Positions 1 to 8,092 are shown, counted from the stretch's first letter. The stretch is DNA of 32,563 nucleotides from Clostridiales bacterium (GCA_017545245.1 JAFWPB010000011.1:1-32563), one strand, 5' to 3'. The notes: generated by a model not told the origin, from the letters alone. Translations and numbers: made by a program.

Positions 1-183
1 ATAGATTATCTGGTATCCCATGCCTCACATCCAATAAGCACCGCAAAACTCGAAGGTCTCAATAACAAGATTAAAGTTGCCAAAAGAATCGGTTATGGAT
101 TCCGCAACGATAACTATTTTTTCACGCTTGTCCGCTATCTCTCCTTGCCTCACAAATATATGCTCATCCCACAGAAAACGTGA
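1..183 (+). CDS. ISL3-type transposase, C-terminal fragment
   Basis: Frame 1 is open from the window edge to a TGA at 181-183 and gives about 60 residues. It contains the block STAKLEGLNNKIKVAKRIGYG followed by FRNDNYFF. Transposases of the ISL3/IS204/IS1001 group typically end with such a block: the last acidic catalytic residue (the E of LEGLNNKIK), a basic stretch and an aromatic YFF. The 5' part lies outside the window, so I cannot tell whether the gene is intact. The protein would be a DDE recombinase that cuts and joins the element's ends. Just downstream is an AT-rich stretch and then the array at 228-377. Family assignment is from motif memory. Confidence 0.75.
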   Translation: MDYLVSHASHPISTAKLEGLNNKIKVAKRIGYGFRNDNYFFTLVRYLSLPHKYMLIPQKT

Positions 184-228
184 AGAACCACTTTTTACGG
201 TGTTTTCGAAATTTTTCTTTGACAAAGT
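1..228 (+). mobile_element. Right end of a probable ISL3-like insertion sequence
   Basis: Downstream of the transposase stop, 184-227 reads as an AT-rich non-coding tail ending in TTTGACAAAG. ISL3-group inverted repeats often carry a TTTGTCAA-like end, which on this strand reads TTGACAAA. The exact boundary is a guess because the left end and target duplication are not in the window. Confidence 0.35.
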
Positions 229-377
229 AAGTCGCTTTTCAAGGATAATGGGTTTCCGACTTATTCTGACGAAAAAACGGGCCAAAATATAAGTCGCGAA
301 GCGGCATTTTGAAGATTGCGACTTATGTGGTCTCAGAAAGGTAAGTCTTTTTTCAGAAAAATCGGGTTTCCGACTTA
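228..377. repeat. Inverted-motif array 1 (TAAGTCG / CGACTTA, 3 units)
   Basis: Three units pair TAAGTCG with its reverse complement CGACTTA, with arm starts exactly 29 nt apart in each: 228/257, 290/319 and 342/371 (the third has TAAGTCT on the left). The loop is 22 nt. Unit starts are 62 and 52 nt apart, a 10-nt difference. The middle unit pairs over 9 bp (289-297 with 318-326). The loops of units 1 and 3 share the tail GGGTTTC. The array lies between the transposase end and a lipoprotein gene. The geometry matches the arrays at 11714 and 32371, with a different motif. Confidence 0.85.
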
Positions 378-429
378 TTTGGCTGGCATATATGCGTGCA
401 TGCAGAGGCATATTTGTCCGCCCGTAAAG

Positions 430-503
430 AAGGATAGTTCATGAGGCTTTTTTCTCCAAATGACTAAAGAGTCATCTCCAAACAACGGATTCCTGCTATC
501 CTT
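430..503. other. Nested inverted repeats upstream of lipoprotein gene
   Basis: AAGGATAG at 430-437 is the reverse complement of CTATCCTT at 496-503. Between them, ATGACT (460-465) and AGTCAT (470-475) form a 6-bp hairpin with a 4-nt loop. The pair could fold as a leader of the gene at 546, or be the ends of a tiny degenerate element. No function is assigned. Confidence 0.45.
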
Positions 504-545
504 TAATCAAAGAAAAGAAATATTTGAAGAAGGAAAAAGACATCT

Positions 546-1766
546 ATGAGAAAGACAGTATTGGCGGAAATCCTGGCCGCAGGCATGCTCCTGTGTGCTT
601 GTTCAAGCACACAGACGGAGAGCACCCGGAGACCAAAGCAATCCGTAAAAGAAGACAACACTATAGAAGACAAAGACCGGGAGGATGATCCAGATACTTC
701 GAAAAGCCAGACCGGGAACGTCTCTTCAGAAGACACATCCGCATCAGAAAGCGAACCGGAGAAAACAGCGGGTACAGAGAAAAGCGAAGAAACAGAAGCC
801 ACCACACAGCATTCGTATCCGACGATCACACCGATTCCTTTTCAAAGCATAGACGACATCTATTCGCTCTATGCCTACGTTGACCCCCAAACCCTATTCC
901 CCTCCACGACTTTCTGTTGCAATTTCATCAGTGGGCCAGGCGAGTACACCTCTTTCGATCTGAACATGAAATCCAAGGACTTTCACGGCGAGTACATGTG
1001 GTTGGAAGAAACCATCATCAAGGATTATCATGAAGTCAGAAAAAGCGAGTTTTCTGGCAATATCGAAGCACCGGAACGGATTGATGACCACACGCTGAAG
1101 ATCAAATTCTCCTCCTTTGAGACGAAGCATTTTGATGAGTTTACGGAAACCTATGATTATCCGGCTAAAACCGTCACAGACCATGTTGTGTATGCAGATC
1201 CAAAAGCACTTAACTCCGCTTCTGATCTGCTCGTCTATCTTCCCAATACCAAGGTAGCCGACCTCCCTGAAGAATGGATCAACTACATTAAACGGTACGG
1301 AACACTGTACGATGGTGAGTATCTTGGCCAGACAATCCTATACAACGAGAAGGAACAGTCACTGTTCTTCACAGATGTATCCCGACTCGATCTCTCTTCC
1401 TGCAGCGAGCTTACTGACAAGCAGGATCTGGAACTGTGGTGCGGAGAATATGGGTTTGACCTGATGTCGCTCAACATCTACCAAGACGATTCGACCGGGA
1501 AGGTTTACGCCGACTTTTCATTTCCCGGTTCAGCCCTCACTTGTACATCGATGAACGTTGTCGGTGAAAAAGATGAGGAAGACAACATCATGTACGCAGT
1601 CTATGTTTACGGAAATACCAGTCAAGGCACTTCTGTTATCTTCGAACTGAGTATGCCCTTTAAGACGCACGCAATTTATAACGCCGGGTTCGTCAATATC
1701 GTTGCTACAAATGATCCTGCAATCAGTAGCCTTGCAAAGTCCAATTCACTGATCACACTCAAATAA
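546..1766 (+). CDS. Putative lipoprotein of unknown function
   Basis: The 406-residue product starts with a short basic segment and a hydrophobic stretch ending in a lipobox (L-C-A-C, Cys19), so it should be lipid-anchored on the outer face of the membrane. Residues about 20-95 form a hydrophilic linker rich in Ser, Thr, Glu and Lys, followed by a globular region with no domain I recognise. An AGAAGGAA ribosome-binding stretch precedes the ATG. It stands alone, convergent with the PrsA-like gene, and shares a hairpin terminator with it. General style (lipobox, charged linker, orphan C-terminal domain) resembles the lipoprotein at 5258, but I see no clear sequence similarity. Function unknown. 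Confidence 0.8.
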   Translation: MRKTVLAEILAAGMLLCACSSTQTESTRRPKQSVKEDNTIEDKDREDDPDTSKSQTGNVSSEDTSASESEPEKTAGTEKSEETEATTQHSYPTITPIPFQSIDDIYSLYAYVDPQTLFPSTTFCCNFISGPGEYTSFDLNMKSKDFHGEYMWLEETIIKDYHEVRKSEFSGNIEAPERIDDHTLKIKFSSFETKHFDEFTETYDYPAKTVTDHVVYADPKALNSASDLLVYLPNTKVADLPEEWINYIKRYGTLYDGEYLGQTILYNEKEQSLFFTDVSRLDLSSCSELTDKQDLELWCGEYGFDLMSLNIYQDDSTGKVYADFSFPGSALTCTSMNVVGEKDEEDNIMYAVYVYGNTSQGTSVIFELSMPFKTHAIYNAGFVNIVATNDPAISSLAKSNSLITLK

Positions 1767-1796
1767 TGCACTGCCTGTTTTTTCCGGTACCTGAAA

Positions 1797-1840
1797 AGGG
1801 GCGCCTCTTGAATGATTTGTATCACTCTTGAGGCGCCCCT
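1797..1840. terminator. Bidirectional hairpin terminator
   Basis: AGGGGCGCCTC (1797-1807) pairs perfectly with GAGGCGCCCCT (1830-1840) around a 22-nt loop. It lies between two convergent genes. On the minus strand the stem is followed by TTTT; on the plus strand the U-tract is poor, so it should work better for the PrsA-like gene. A short direct repeat of ACAACTGAC type follows at about 1857-1880. Confidence 0.75.
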
Positions 1841-1893
1841 CTATTGATCTTCCATAGTCAACTGACAACGGACAACTGACGATTCTTAGATCC

Positions 1894-3114
1894 TTAGTTG
1901 TACACGATATTGTACTCGCCGCTGTTGATCGCTGCGGTCAGTTCATCCTGCATCTTGCTCAGAGCAAGTTCTTTCTTTTGTTCCTCTGTCGCCTTTTCCT
2001 GACCAACATAGCACATTACGTGATAACCGAACTGGGTTTCAACGATACCCATCTCGCCAACCTCATGTTTAGCGAAACACCAATCTTCAAAAGGCTGAAC
2101 CATCTGGCCGTGCTGAACGGTGTACTGTGCACACTCCGCTGCTTTGCCATCTGTCTTCGCCTGCTCACCATTGGTCTTCAGTTCCTCGAGTGTCTTTGAA
2201 GCACTCAAAAGGTCCTCAGCATTCTTCTTTGCAGTTGCAACGTCTTCCGCGCTCAAAGCTTCACGGGTTGTAAGATCGATCGTCGGGAAAAGAACATGGT
2301 ACACTGTCGGGAGCATATCTTCGCCGTCTGCAAACTTATACTCGGCAACATATGTCTTCTGTGCCAAATTCGCCAGTTCGTAACGCTGCAAGGCGGTGCG
2401 CAGAACATCTGTATTTGCTGTCGGACCATAGTAGGACTGCAGATATTCATTGATATTCATGCCGTATGTCTCTGCATTCTTCGTTGCTTCAGCAATCTGA
2501 TCTTCGATACCCTGAATGATATCGTCCGTAAGAGTCAGTTTCTTCGAAGAAGCATAAGCCGTAAGGAATGCCTCACCCTGAAGATCTGTTTCGACTGTCT
2601 GTCTCAGATAATCACGAATTGTCATTGTGTCCGAGATCTGCGCATCCAGGTTGATAAAACCAGCCTGTGTCTGCAGTGTCGCATCACCCATAACATACTG
2701 CATAATGCCGATATACTCATTTGCATAATAGAAATTAAAGTCAAACTCATTGTATGTGATGCCATGAACGGTGACCTTCTTGCTCATCTCATTGATTGCA
2801 GCCTGGTCATAGTTATCCTCAAAGCGCATCTTGATGAAATCTGTACTCGCTGCACCTGATGTATCACTTCCGCTTGCAGTCGAGCCTTCACTTGCACTTC
2901 CACTTGCACTTCCACTTGCGCTTTCACTTGCACTTTCACTTGCACCTGTACTGGTATCCGCAGAACTGGCTGTTACGTTCGGGTCGATGGAAAGGCTGAT
3001 ACCTGTATCGGAAGCCGAAGCACTGGACTCGTCATTCTTTTTGCATCCTGCGCCGCAAACACACGCTACCATCATTGCAGCAAGCAATGCAGCACAAATC
3101 TTCTTCTTTTTCAT
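1894..3114 (-). CDS. prsA: PrsA-like foldase lipoprotein (parvulin-type peptidyl-prolyl isomerase)
   Basis: The 406-residue protein has a lipoprotein signal (lipobox G-A-G-C, Cys24), a Ser/Ala/Gly-rich linker at about residues 30-90, a helical SurA-like region (about 95-260), and a C-terminal parvulin-like region. That region carries HVLFPTIDL, then VQHGQMVQPFEDWCF and the closing ETQFGYHVM, all typical of PpiC domains. Proteins of this family help exported proteins fold at the membrane-wall interface by isomerising prolyl bonds. An AAAGGAAA site precedes the ATG and an extended -10 promoter lies at 3196-3204. The linker is encoded by a 12-bp in-frame tandem repeat. Membership in the PrsA family is well supported; isomerase activity is inferred. 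Confidence 0.85.
   Translation of the reverse strand: MKKKKICAALLAAMMVACVCGAGCKKNDESSASASDTGISLSIDPNVTASSADTSTGASESASESASGSASGSASEGSTASGSDTSGAASTDFIKMRFEDNYDQAAINEMSKKVTVHGITYNEFDFNFYYANEYIGIMQYVMGDATLQTQAGFINLDAQISDTMTIRDYLRQTVETDLQGEAFLTAYASSKKLTLTDDIIQGIEDQIAEATKNAETYGMNINEYLQSYYGPTANTDVLRTALQRYELANLAQKTYVAEYKFADGEDMLPTVYHVLFPTIDLTTREALSAEDVATAKKNAEDLLSASKTLEELKTNGEQAKTDGKAAECAQYTVQHGQMVQPFEDWCFAKHEVGEMGIVETQFGYHVMCYVGQEKATEEQKKELALSKMQDELTAAINSGEYNIVYN
2888..2947 (-). repeat. 12-bp in-frame tandem repeat coding the Ser/Ala linker
   Basis: Near-identical CTTGCACTTCCA-type units repeat about five times (plus-strand reading), encoding alternating Ala-Ser with Glu or Gly. Units are a multiple of three, so copy-number change would alter linker length without a frameshift. 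Confidence 0.75.
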
Positions 3115-3132
3115 GTTGCTTTTTCCTTTCGT

Positions 3133-3149
3133 AATGACCTTCCGTCATT
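3133..3149 (-). promoter_or_regulatory. Leader hairpin upstream of the PrsA-like gene
   Basis: AATGAC and GTCATT form a 6-bp stem with a 5-nt loop, a few bases upstream of the ribosome-binding site. Together with a weaker CCCTCT/AGAGGG pairing further upstream it gives a structured leader. It does not match a riboswitch I know. Confidence 0.4.
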
Positions 3150-3195
3150 TTTCCATAACCACGTCGGTGAAGACCCCTCTCCACGCAACAGAGGG

Positions 3196-3204
3196 ATTAT
3201 ATCA
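3196..3204 (-). promoter_or_regulatory. Extended -10 promoter for the PrsA-like gene
   Basis: On the minus strand this reads TGATATAAT, a perfect extended -10 element about 80 bp before the ATG. No good -35 is visible. A small dyad (ACTAATTATTTAGT, 3223-3236) lies where a -35 or operator would sit. Confidence 0.6.
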
Positions 3205-3293
3205 CAGATAGGAGCATTATTCACTAATTATTTAGTAATAGGAAGAAGTATATAGAAAAACAAAGAGGAAGATTCCACCGATATCGGTCTTTC

Positions 3294-4058
3294 TTACTTC
3301 AGATCGATATAGATCGGGCAGTGGTCGGATCCCATGATATCCGAGAGCATTTCCGACTCAGCGATCTTATCCTTATGCTTCTCATCCACAAAGAAGTAGT
3401 CTATACGCCAGCCCACATTCCTGTCTCTGGCAAAAGTCTTGTAGGACCACCACGTGTACTTCTCCGTCGCGTCCGGATAGAACATGCGGAACGTATCCAC
3501 CAGTCCTTTTTCCGCAAAATGATCCATATATACGCGCTCCTCCGGAAGAAAGCCGGAAATCTTGCTGTTTGCCTTCGGATTCGAAAGGTCAATCTCCTTG
3601 TGCGCCGTATTCACGTCTCCGCAGACCAGGACCATGCGACCTTCGTCCATCTGCTTCTTCACTTTATCAAGGAAGCAATCGTAGAAGCGGAGCTTAAAAT
3701 CCACTCTCTCCGGGCCTTGTCCGCCGTTTGGGAAATAGATGTTGTAGAGGATGAAGTCGCCGAAATCCAGTTCGATCGTTCTCCCCTCATGGTCAAATTC
3801 ATCGGTGCCGAGGCCATAGGAAACCGAGACCGGTTCGCGCTTGGTATACACGGCTGTTCCGGAATATCCTTTTCTCTCTGCAGAGGAAAAATAACTTGTG
3901 TAGCCGGGAATGTTCAGAAGACTTTCGTCAAGCTGGTCGACCGAAGCCTTCGTTTCCTGGATACAGAGCACATCCGGATCGAGCTCTGCAACCGTCTCCA
4001 GAAAGCCTTTTTTCGCCACTGCGCGGATCCCGTTTACATTCCAACTAATTAACCGCAT
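3294..4058 (-). CDS. xth: Exodeoxyribonuclease III / AP endonuclease
   Basis: The 254-residue product is a full-length member of the ExoIII branch of the exonuclease-endonuclease-phosphatase fold. Visible motifs in order are SWNVNGIRA (metal-site Asn7), QETKA (Glu35), FPNGGQGPERVDFKLRFYD, GDVNTAHKEIDLSNPKAN, WWSYKTFARDRNVGWRIDYFFV and the terminal GSDHCPI with the catalytic Asp-His. It cuts DNA at abasic sites and removes nucleotides 3' to 5' in base-excision repair, in the cytoplasm. It is divergent from the asparaginase-like gene, with 124 bp between the two starts. Nothing is missing or unusual in the sequence. Confidence 0.95.
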   Translation of the reverse strand: MRLISWNVNGIRAVAKKGFLETVAELDPDVLCIQETKASVDQLDESLLNIPGYTSYFSSAERKGYSGTAVYTKREPVSVSYGLGTDEFDHEGRTIELDFGDFILYNIYFPNGGQGPERVDFKLRFYDCFLDKVKKQMDEGRMVLVCGDVNTAHKEIDLSNPKANSKISGFLPEERVYMDHFAEKGLVDTFRMFYPDATEKYTWWSYKTFARDRNVGWRIDYFFVDEKHKDKIAESEMLSDIMGSDHCPIYIDLK

Positions 4059-4112
4059 GTTAACATTTCCTCACTTGTTCGTTTATCTTTCTTGTGTATT
4101 ATATCAAATATA

Positions 4113-4143
4113 TTCAACAATCAGGGTATTTTTGCGCTATAAT
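4113..4143 (+). promoter_or_regulatory. Probable promoter of the asparaginase-like gene
   Basis: TATAAT at 4138-4143 is a consensus -10, with TTCAAC at 4113-4118 as a candidate -35 (19-bp spacer, slightly long). The gene starts 39 bp downstream with GGAGG at 4169-4173. Confidence 0.55.
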
Positions 4144-4182
4144 CAAAGTGTAGAGATATTAGGAACTTGGAGGTATTGGCTG

Positions 4183-5175
4183 ATGGATAAGAAAAAAGTT
4201 CTTATGGTTTTTACTGGTGGCAGCATTTCCACCCGTCTTTCTAAAAAAGCACTGGAACTTGGTACTGCACCATACGCTGTTCTGGATGCGGCCGGTAAAT
4301 TCGGCAAAGATTTCACGATCATCGAACCTGTCGATGTTTGCTCCGAAAACTTCACTCCCCCCATGTACAAAGTGCTTTTTGATGCGATCAAGAAAAAGCT
4401 CGACAAGAGTGATTTCGGATGCGTTCTGATCGCGCACGGCACAAACACGATGGCCTATACGGCCCAGCTGGCACAGCTTCTGCTTTCCGGGTATGAGATC
4501 CCGATCGTTTTCTTCGGAAGCAAGATCGCGCCGACAGAGGAAGGAACCGAAGCCGTGACGAATCTCAAGGCTGCTTACACTCTGGCGATGGAGGTCGAGA
4601 AAGGTGTCTATGTCGTCGGTCAGGCGGCAGATGGCAAGATCTACGTCCACTATGCTTCCTATATCATGAGTGCAAACAGAAAGACCGATGACTATGCAAG
4701 TTATAAAAACCGCGTAGCCGGTCGTATCTCCGGCAAGAAGTTCGTCCCGAACGAAGACGTGGAAGCACCCGCAGAATGCCCGAATGCCATGAAGAATCTT
4801 CGTGCACTGGGCAAGCTTATCACTCTTCCGAAAGAGGATACGATCCTTACGATCGATGCTCCGTTATGCGTAAACTATGCTAACTTCAGCATTGCCCGTT
4901 CCGATTTTAAGTACGTCCTGCAGAAACTGCATTTTGACGGCACCGTCAATACTCTTTCTGAGGACAACCCGTTCTCGATCCTTTATCTGAAGAAAGCTTG
5001 TGATCACTATGACAAGCAGGTCTTCGTCGCCCCGATCGACAGCAACCTCGCACCGAACCCTTCCAACAAGACCATTCTCGATGCGAAGATCAAGCCGCTC
5101 TACGACATGCCTTTTGAAGCGGCATGGGCGTACCTGATGCTCAGCACCTGGCTCGGGAAACTGATCAAGAAGTAA
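4183..5175 (+). CDS. Asparaginase/glutaminase-like protein with altered active-site motif
   Basis: The reading frame is open from 3910, but the ATG at 4183 follows GGAGG with 9-nt spacing and begins at the conserved family start, giving 330 residues. The N-terminal TGGS motif (nucleophile Thr11) and the second motif HGTNTM (residues 85-90) mark the L-asparaginase I/II fold, whose enzymes hydrolyse Asn or Gln to the acid and ammonia. Family members normally have HGTDTM; the Asp of the Thr-Asp-Lys relay is Asn88 here. The usual lysine-containing segment is not obvious either. No signal peptide is present, so it should be cytoplasmic. Fold assignment is firm; hydrolysis of asparagine is doubtful until tested. 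Confidence 0.8.
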   Translation: MDKKKVLMVFTGGSISTRLSKKALELGTAPYAVLDAAGKFGKDFTIIEPVDVCSENFTPPMYKVLFDAIKKKLDKSDFGCVLIAHGTNTMAYTAQLAQLLLSGYEIPIVFFGSKIAPTEEGTEAVTNLKAAYTLAMEVEKGVYVVGQAADGKIYVHYASYIMSANRKTDDYASYKNRVAGRISGKKFVPNEDVEAPAECPNAMKNLRALGKLITLPKEDTILTIDAPLCVNYANFSIARSDFKYVLQKLHFDGTVNTLSEDNPFSILYLKKACDHYDKQVFVAPIDSNLAPNPSNKTILDAKIKPLYDMPFEAAWAYLMLSTWLGKLIKK

Positions 5176-5203
5176 AAAGATCAGAAATCAATGTAACAAA
5201 ATT

Positions 5204-5257
5204 CTTCCGTTGCTGATATATAGAGTGTATCCTATATATAAAGGACGGAAGTTTTTT
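5204..5257 (+). terminator. Intrinsic terminator overlapping the next gene's ribosome-binding site
   Basis: CTTCCGT (5204-5210) pairs with ACGGAAG (5245-5251), and inside it ATATATA (5216-5222) pairs with TATATAT (5233-5239). Six T follow directly at 5252-5257, and the next base starts the ATG of the downstream lipoprotein. The AAGGACGG ribosome-binding stretch (5241-5248) lies partly in the 3' arm. Confidence 0.7.
5210..5238 (+). promoter_or_regulatory. Candidate promoter inside the terminator hairpin
   Basis: TTGCTG (5210-5215) and TATATA (5233-5238) are separated by exactly 17 bp. Transcription would start near 5245, giving a leader of only about 13 nt that lacks the 5' arm of the hairpin. 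Confidence 0.45.
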
Positions 5258-6829
5258 ATGTCAAAAATCAATCGTATAACATCTTCTATACTCGCAGCAG
5301 AGATTCTTCTGTCTGCCAATATGCTTTGTTCCTGTAAGAAAAAACCGACCGACGCGGAGTCAGGAAAGATATCCTTCGCATCCTCTGTCGTCAAAACCGA
5401 CGAGGAAACAACCAGTCCGAATCCAGATACACTCTCGTATAAGACGAAGCTCGTTTCTTTTGAAGCGCCGAGAAGCTATGTGTTCAAAAAGAGCAGCGCC
5501 ATCGATACGGATACGGAATGCCTGATGTCTTTTCTCAAAAATCCAAGCGACAAGGACTTCAACTATTTCTCGATCAGTATCCGATCCGAAACTGCCGATG
5601 AATACCGGAACTGGCTGGCCTGTTTCGTTTCTCTGGAAAAGTACTCGGGCGGGGAACTGGATACCACCTCTATAGGTGGCTATGATTTCATCTCTTACCC
5701 GGTGACTTCTTTTACGTCCAAGGGAAATAAAGAGATAACTACCTACTTCTATCGAGATGAGAAATCGGGAATGTCCATCGTGATCAGGCAAGGACCCGAA
5801 ACACCTTCTATCAATGAGCTCATGACCAATATCGTGTTCTCTCTTCCGGATCTCGGTCTGTCCGACACGCCCTTTCCGTGGCAGCACGATGCTCCGGACA
5901 CGCAATCCATCACCGCTACGATCGCTGACTATTCCATTTCTACGAAGCAGCTTCCTCTTGATCCGCGCGTATATACCAATAGCTACGGCAACGGCGTCGT
6001 TCCGATCTCCTACACGGCGGCACAGACCGGGTTGTCCGATGAGTACCTCTACACTCTCGATCTGGGGGGCAATTCTCTTATGATCTACAAGATCGGGACG
6101 GACGGACTGGAACTGATCAATACTGTACCTGTCCCTGATAAGAAGGTTTTTGACGAAGTAAGCTTTACTGATGGAATGACCATCCGGGGCTTAAGCCCGG
6201 CAAGTACCGGGATCACTTCCACATGTCTGATCGAAAAAGGCAAAAGATCCAACCTGATCCAGATCTATGGAGATGTGGCCATAAGCCCGGATGACAGCAT
6301 TCTGATCACGTACGATTACAACATGTCTAATCCCCGGAAACTCACATATGATGAAGCAAGTGGAATATTTACCGCTGATCCGGTCCATTTCGAGTTTCCA
6401 TTGACCGACCTGGGTGTCTATGACATGAATGTTACAGAGGATCACATTCTCATCCTTGCTGAACAGAAAGGTGAAACTATCACCCAAACCTACGTCTTCG
6501 ATCATGACGGTCACTTCCAGATGGAACTTCTGGACGGAAATGGCGAGCCTGCTTCTTTTGAAGATATCTTTGAAGTGGACGGCGGCTTTATCGCACTCGA
6601 CTTATTCCCGATGTGCATCAACATGTGGGACAAAGACGGCAAATTCCTCGGAACACTTTCCGAAGAAGAACTGGTGGGCTTGAAAGAAGAGAATCCGGAA
6701 TTCTTCCAGACCGCCTCGATGAACCTGTGGAAGAAATCAGGCAGTACCGCCGACTTCATCCTCGTCATGAGCCACAAATACGATGGCAGTATAGAAGACT
6801 TCGCATTTCAGATCACCGTAACAAAATAA
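5258..6829 (+). CDS. Putative lipoprotein of unknown function
   Basis: The ATG at 5258 is preferred over an in-frame start at 5210 because it follows AAGGACGG and begins a classical lipoprotein signal (lipobox L-C-S-C, Cys26). The 523-residue product has a short charged linker, an N-terminal domain (about residues 45-210) and a C-terminal part. The latter has spaced D-x-D-G-type turns such as FDHDGHFQMELLDGNG and WDKDGKFLGTL, suggestive of a beta-propeller, though I cannot assign a family. It should be exported and membrane-anchored. It lies 82 nt downstream of the asparaginase-like gene, separated by a terminator. Function unknown. Confidence 0.75.
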   Translation: MSKINRITSSILAAEILLSANMLCSCKKKPTDAESGKISFASSVVKTDEETTSPNPDTLSYKTKLVSFEAPRSYVFKKSSAIDTDTECLMSFLKNPSDKDFNYFSISIRSETADEYRNWLACFVSLEKYSGGELDTTSIGGYDFISYPVTSFTSKGNKEITTYFYRDEKSGMSIVIRQGPETPSINELMTNIVFSLPDLGLSDTPFPWQHDAPDTQSITATIADYSISTKQLPLDPRVYTNSYGNGVVPISYTAAQTGLSDEYLYTLDLGGNSLMIYKIGTDGLELINTVPVPDKKVFDEVSFTDGMTIRGLSPASTGITSTCLIEKGKRSNLIQIYGDVAISPDDSILITYDYNMSNPRKLTYDEASGIFTADPVHFEFPLTDLGVYDMNVTEDHILILAEQKGETITQTYVFDHDGHFQMELLDGNGEPASFEDIFEVDGGFIALDLFPMCINMWDKDGKFLGTLSEEELVGLKEENPEFFQTASMNLWKKSGSTADFILVMSHKYDGSIEDFAFQITVTK

Positions 6830-6839
6830 GGACAGGAAA

Positions 6840-6868
6840 AAAGCTACCCTCCAAACTAAGGTAGCTTT
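6840..6868. terminator. Hairpin terminator after lipoprotein gene
   Basis: AAAGCTACC (6840-6848) pairs with GGTAGCTTT (6860-6868) around 11 nt. On the minus strand the stem is followed by a run of T (6837-6842 complement), so it could also stop transcription arriving from glutamate 5-kinase about 275 bp away. Confidence 0.65.
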
Positions 6869-7143
6869 CGAACTTAATTATGAATGATCTGTGCATGTAG
6901 GCGGTCAGCTAAAAAACCTCAATAACAAACTCAACTTTGGTCCCCCGAATTAGCTTTCCAAAAGAAGCATTTCCTTGCTTCTGAAATCATTATAGCTATA
7001 CTCTTCCGAAAAGAAATCATGATTCTGTTAACGCCATTCTAATAAAAGTGAAGACCACTTCAAATTTGAACACATTTTTGTCACAATTGCCAGAAATAGC
7101 ACGAATATAGGGGATTCAAGAACACAATTACCGGTCAGGACAC
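6869..7143. other. Intergenic stretch between convergent genes, no gene seen
   Basis: AT-rich sequence without a credible reading frame, RNA gene or array. It is the 3' flank of both neighbours. Confidence 0.6.
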
Positions 7144-7971
7144 TTATTTCTCATGAGGTACGAAGAGCGTACCGAAGTCTTCTCCTTCGAGAATGTCCTC
7201 GAGGATCTGCGGCTCGGTACCTTCTGCGATGACACCTGCGATTCCGTGATCCATGAGCATATTCATGGCCAGGACTTTCGTCTGCATACCGCCTGTTCCC
7301 AGTGCCGAACCTGCACCACCAGCGCCACCGATGATGTCATCCGTAACTTCTGTCACAACAGAAATACGCTTCGCGTCCGGATTTTCACGAGGATTGGAAT
7401 CATATACACCATTGACATCCGAAAGAATGACCAGAAGATCTGCATTTACGACACGCGCAACCAGTGCAGACAATGTGTCATTGTCTCCAAAAGTACCGGC
7501 GTGCGGCATTTCTGCTGTGGATACTGTATCGTTCTCATTTACGATCGGGAGAATACCCATACCGATCAGGGATTCCATGGTATTGGAGATATTAGCACGT
7601 GTGATCGGATCATCGATACCGTCCTTTGTCAGAAGGATCTGAGCGACAACACGGGAATACTCCGCGAAGCAACGGCTGTACACGTTCATGAGCTCGCACT
7701 GTCCAACAGCAGCAACAGCCTGCTTGTCAGCCATCTCGCTCGGTCGTTCAGGCAGATCCAGACATCCTACACCTACACCGATCGCACCTGATGTGACCAG
7801 GATCACTTCCCGTCCGGAATTCATCAGATCTGCGATAGCACGTGCAAGATGGTCAATGTTGCGGAGTTTCATACGTCCATTCGGGTATGTGATCGAAGAT
7901 GTACCCACCTTCACCACGACTCGCTTGGCCTTCGCAACAAGGCTTCTACCCTGCTTCTCTTCTTCGCTCAT
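7144..7971 (-). CDS. proB: Glutamate 5-kinase
   Basis: The amino-acid kinase fold is clear: VVVKVGTSSIT near the N-terminus, LVTSGAIGVGVGCL, QILLTKDGIDDP, LPIVNENDTVST, FGDNDTLSALVA, LVILSDVNGVYDSNPR and the closing GTGGMQTKVLAM. The enzyme phosphorylates glutamate, the first step of proline synthesis, in the cytoplasm. The protein is about 275 residues, so it is the short form without a C-terminal PUA domain. The frame allows a start at 7986, but GAGG lies 9 nt upstream of the ATG at 7971, which I prefer. The usual partner proA is not adjacent. A well-formed promoter lies at 8022-8050. Confidence 0.92.
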   Translation of the reverse strand: MSEEEKQGRSLVAKAKRVVVKVGTSSITYPNGRMKLRNIDHLARAIADLMNSGREVILVTSGAIGVGVGCLDLPERPSEMADKQAVAAVGQCELMNVYSRCFAEYSRVVAQILLTKDGIDDPITRANISNTMESLIGMGILPIVNENDTVSTAEMPHAGTFGDNDTLSALVARVVNADLLVILSDVNGVYDSNPRENPDAKRISVVTEVTDDIIGGAGGAGSALGTGGMQTKVLAMNMLMDHGIAGVIAEGTEPQILEDILEGEDFGTLFVPHEK

Positions 7972-8021
7972 CTTACTCATCCTCATTCAAAAGAACTTGC
8001 GCTGCTTTTACAGCATCAAAT

Positions 8022-8050
8022 AGAATAATCCCTTCCGCGCCAAAATGCAA
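8022..8050 (-). promoter_or_regulatory. Promoter of glutamate 5-kinase gene
   Basis: On the minus strand TTGCAT (8045-8050) and TATTCT (8022-8027) are separated by 17 bp, a near-consensus housekeeping promoter. A small GCTG/CAGC hairpin lies between it and the start codon. No T-box features are visible. Confidence 0.65.
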
Positions 8051-8092
8051 GGAAATTCCAAATTTGCGGTGTTTTTACGAGGAAAAACGTAT

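Noticed and set aside
25..411. A 128-codon minus-strand frame over the IS end and array 1 with a repeated SRKP...EKRLT segment.
   Set aside because: It is antisense to the transposase tail and the repeat comes from the array units. No start signal supports it.
6910..6940. Similarity to part of the transposase fragment (shared CTCAATAACAA).
   Set aside because: Only 11 bases agree and no reading frame continues on either side; chance is sufficient in AT-rich sequence.
7987..8050. T-box leader for glutamate 5-kinase.
   Set aside because: The interval between promoter and start is too short and no T-box core sequence or antiterminator is visible.
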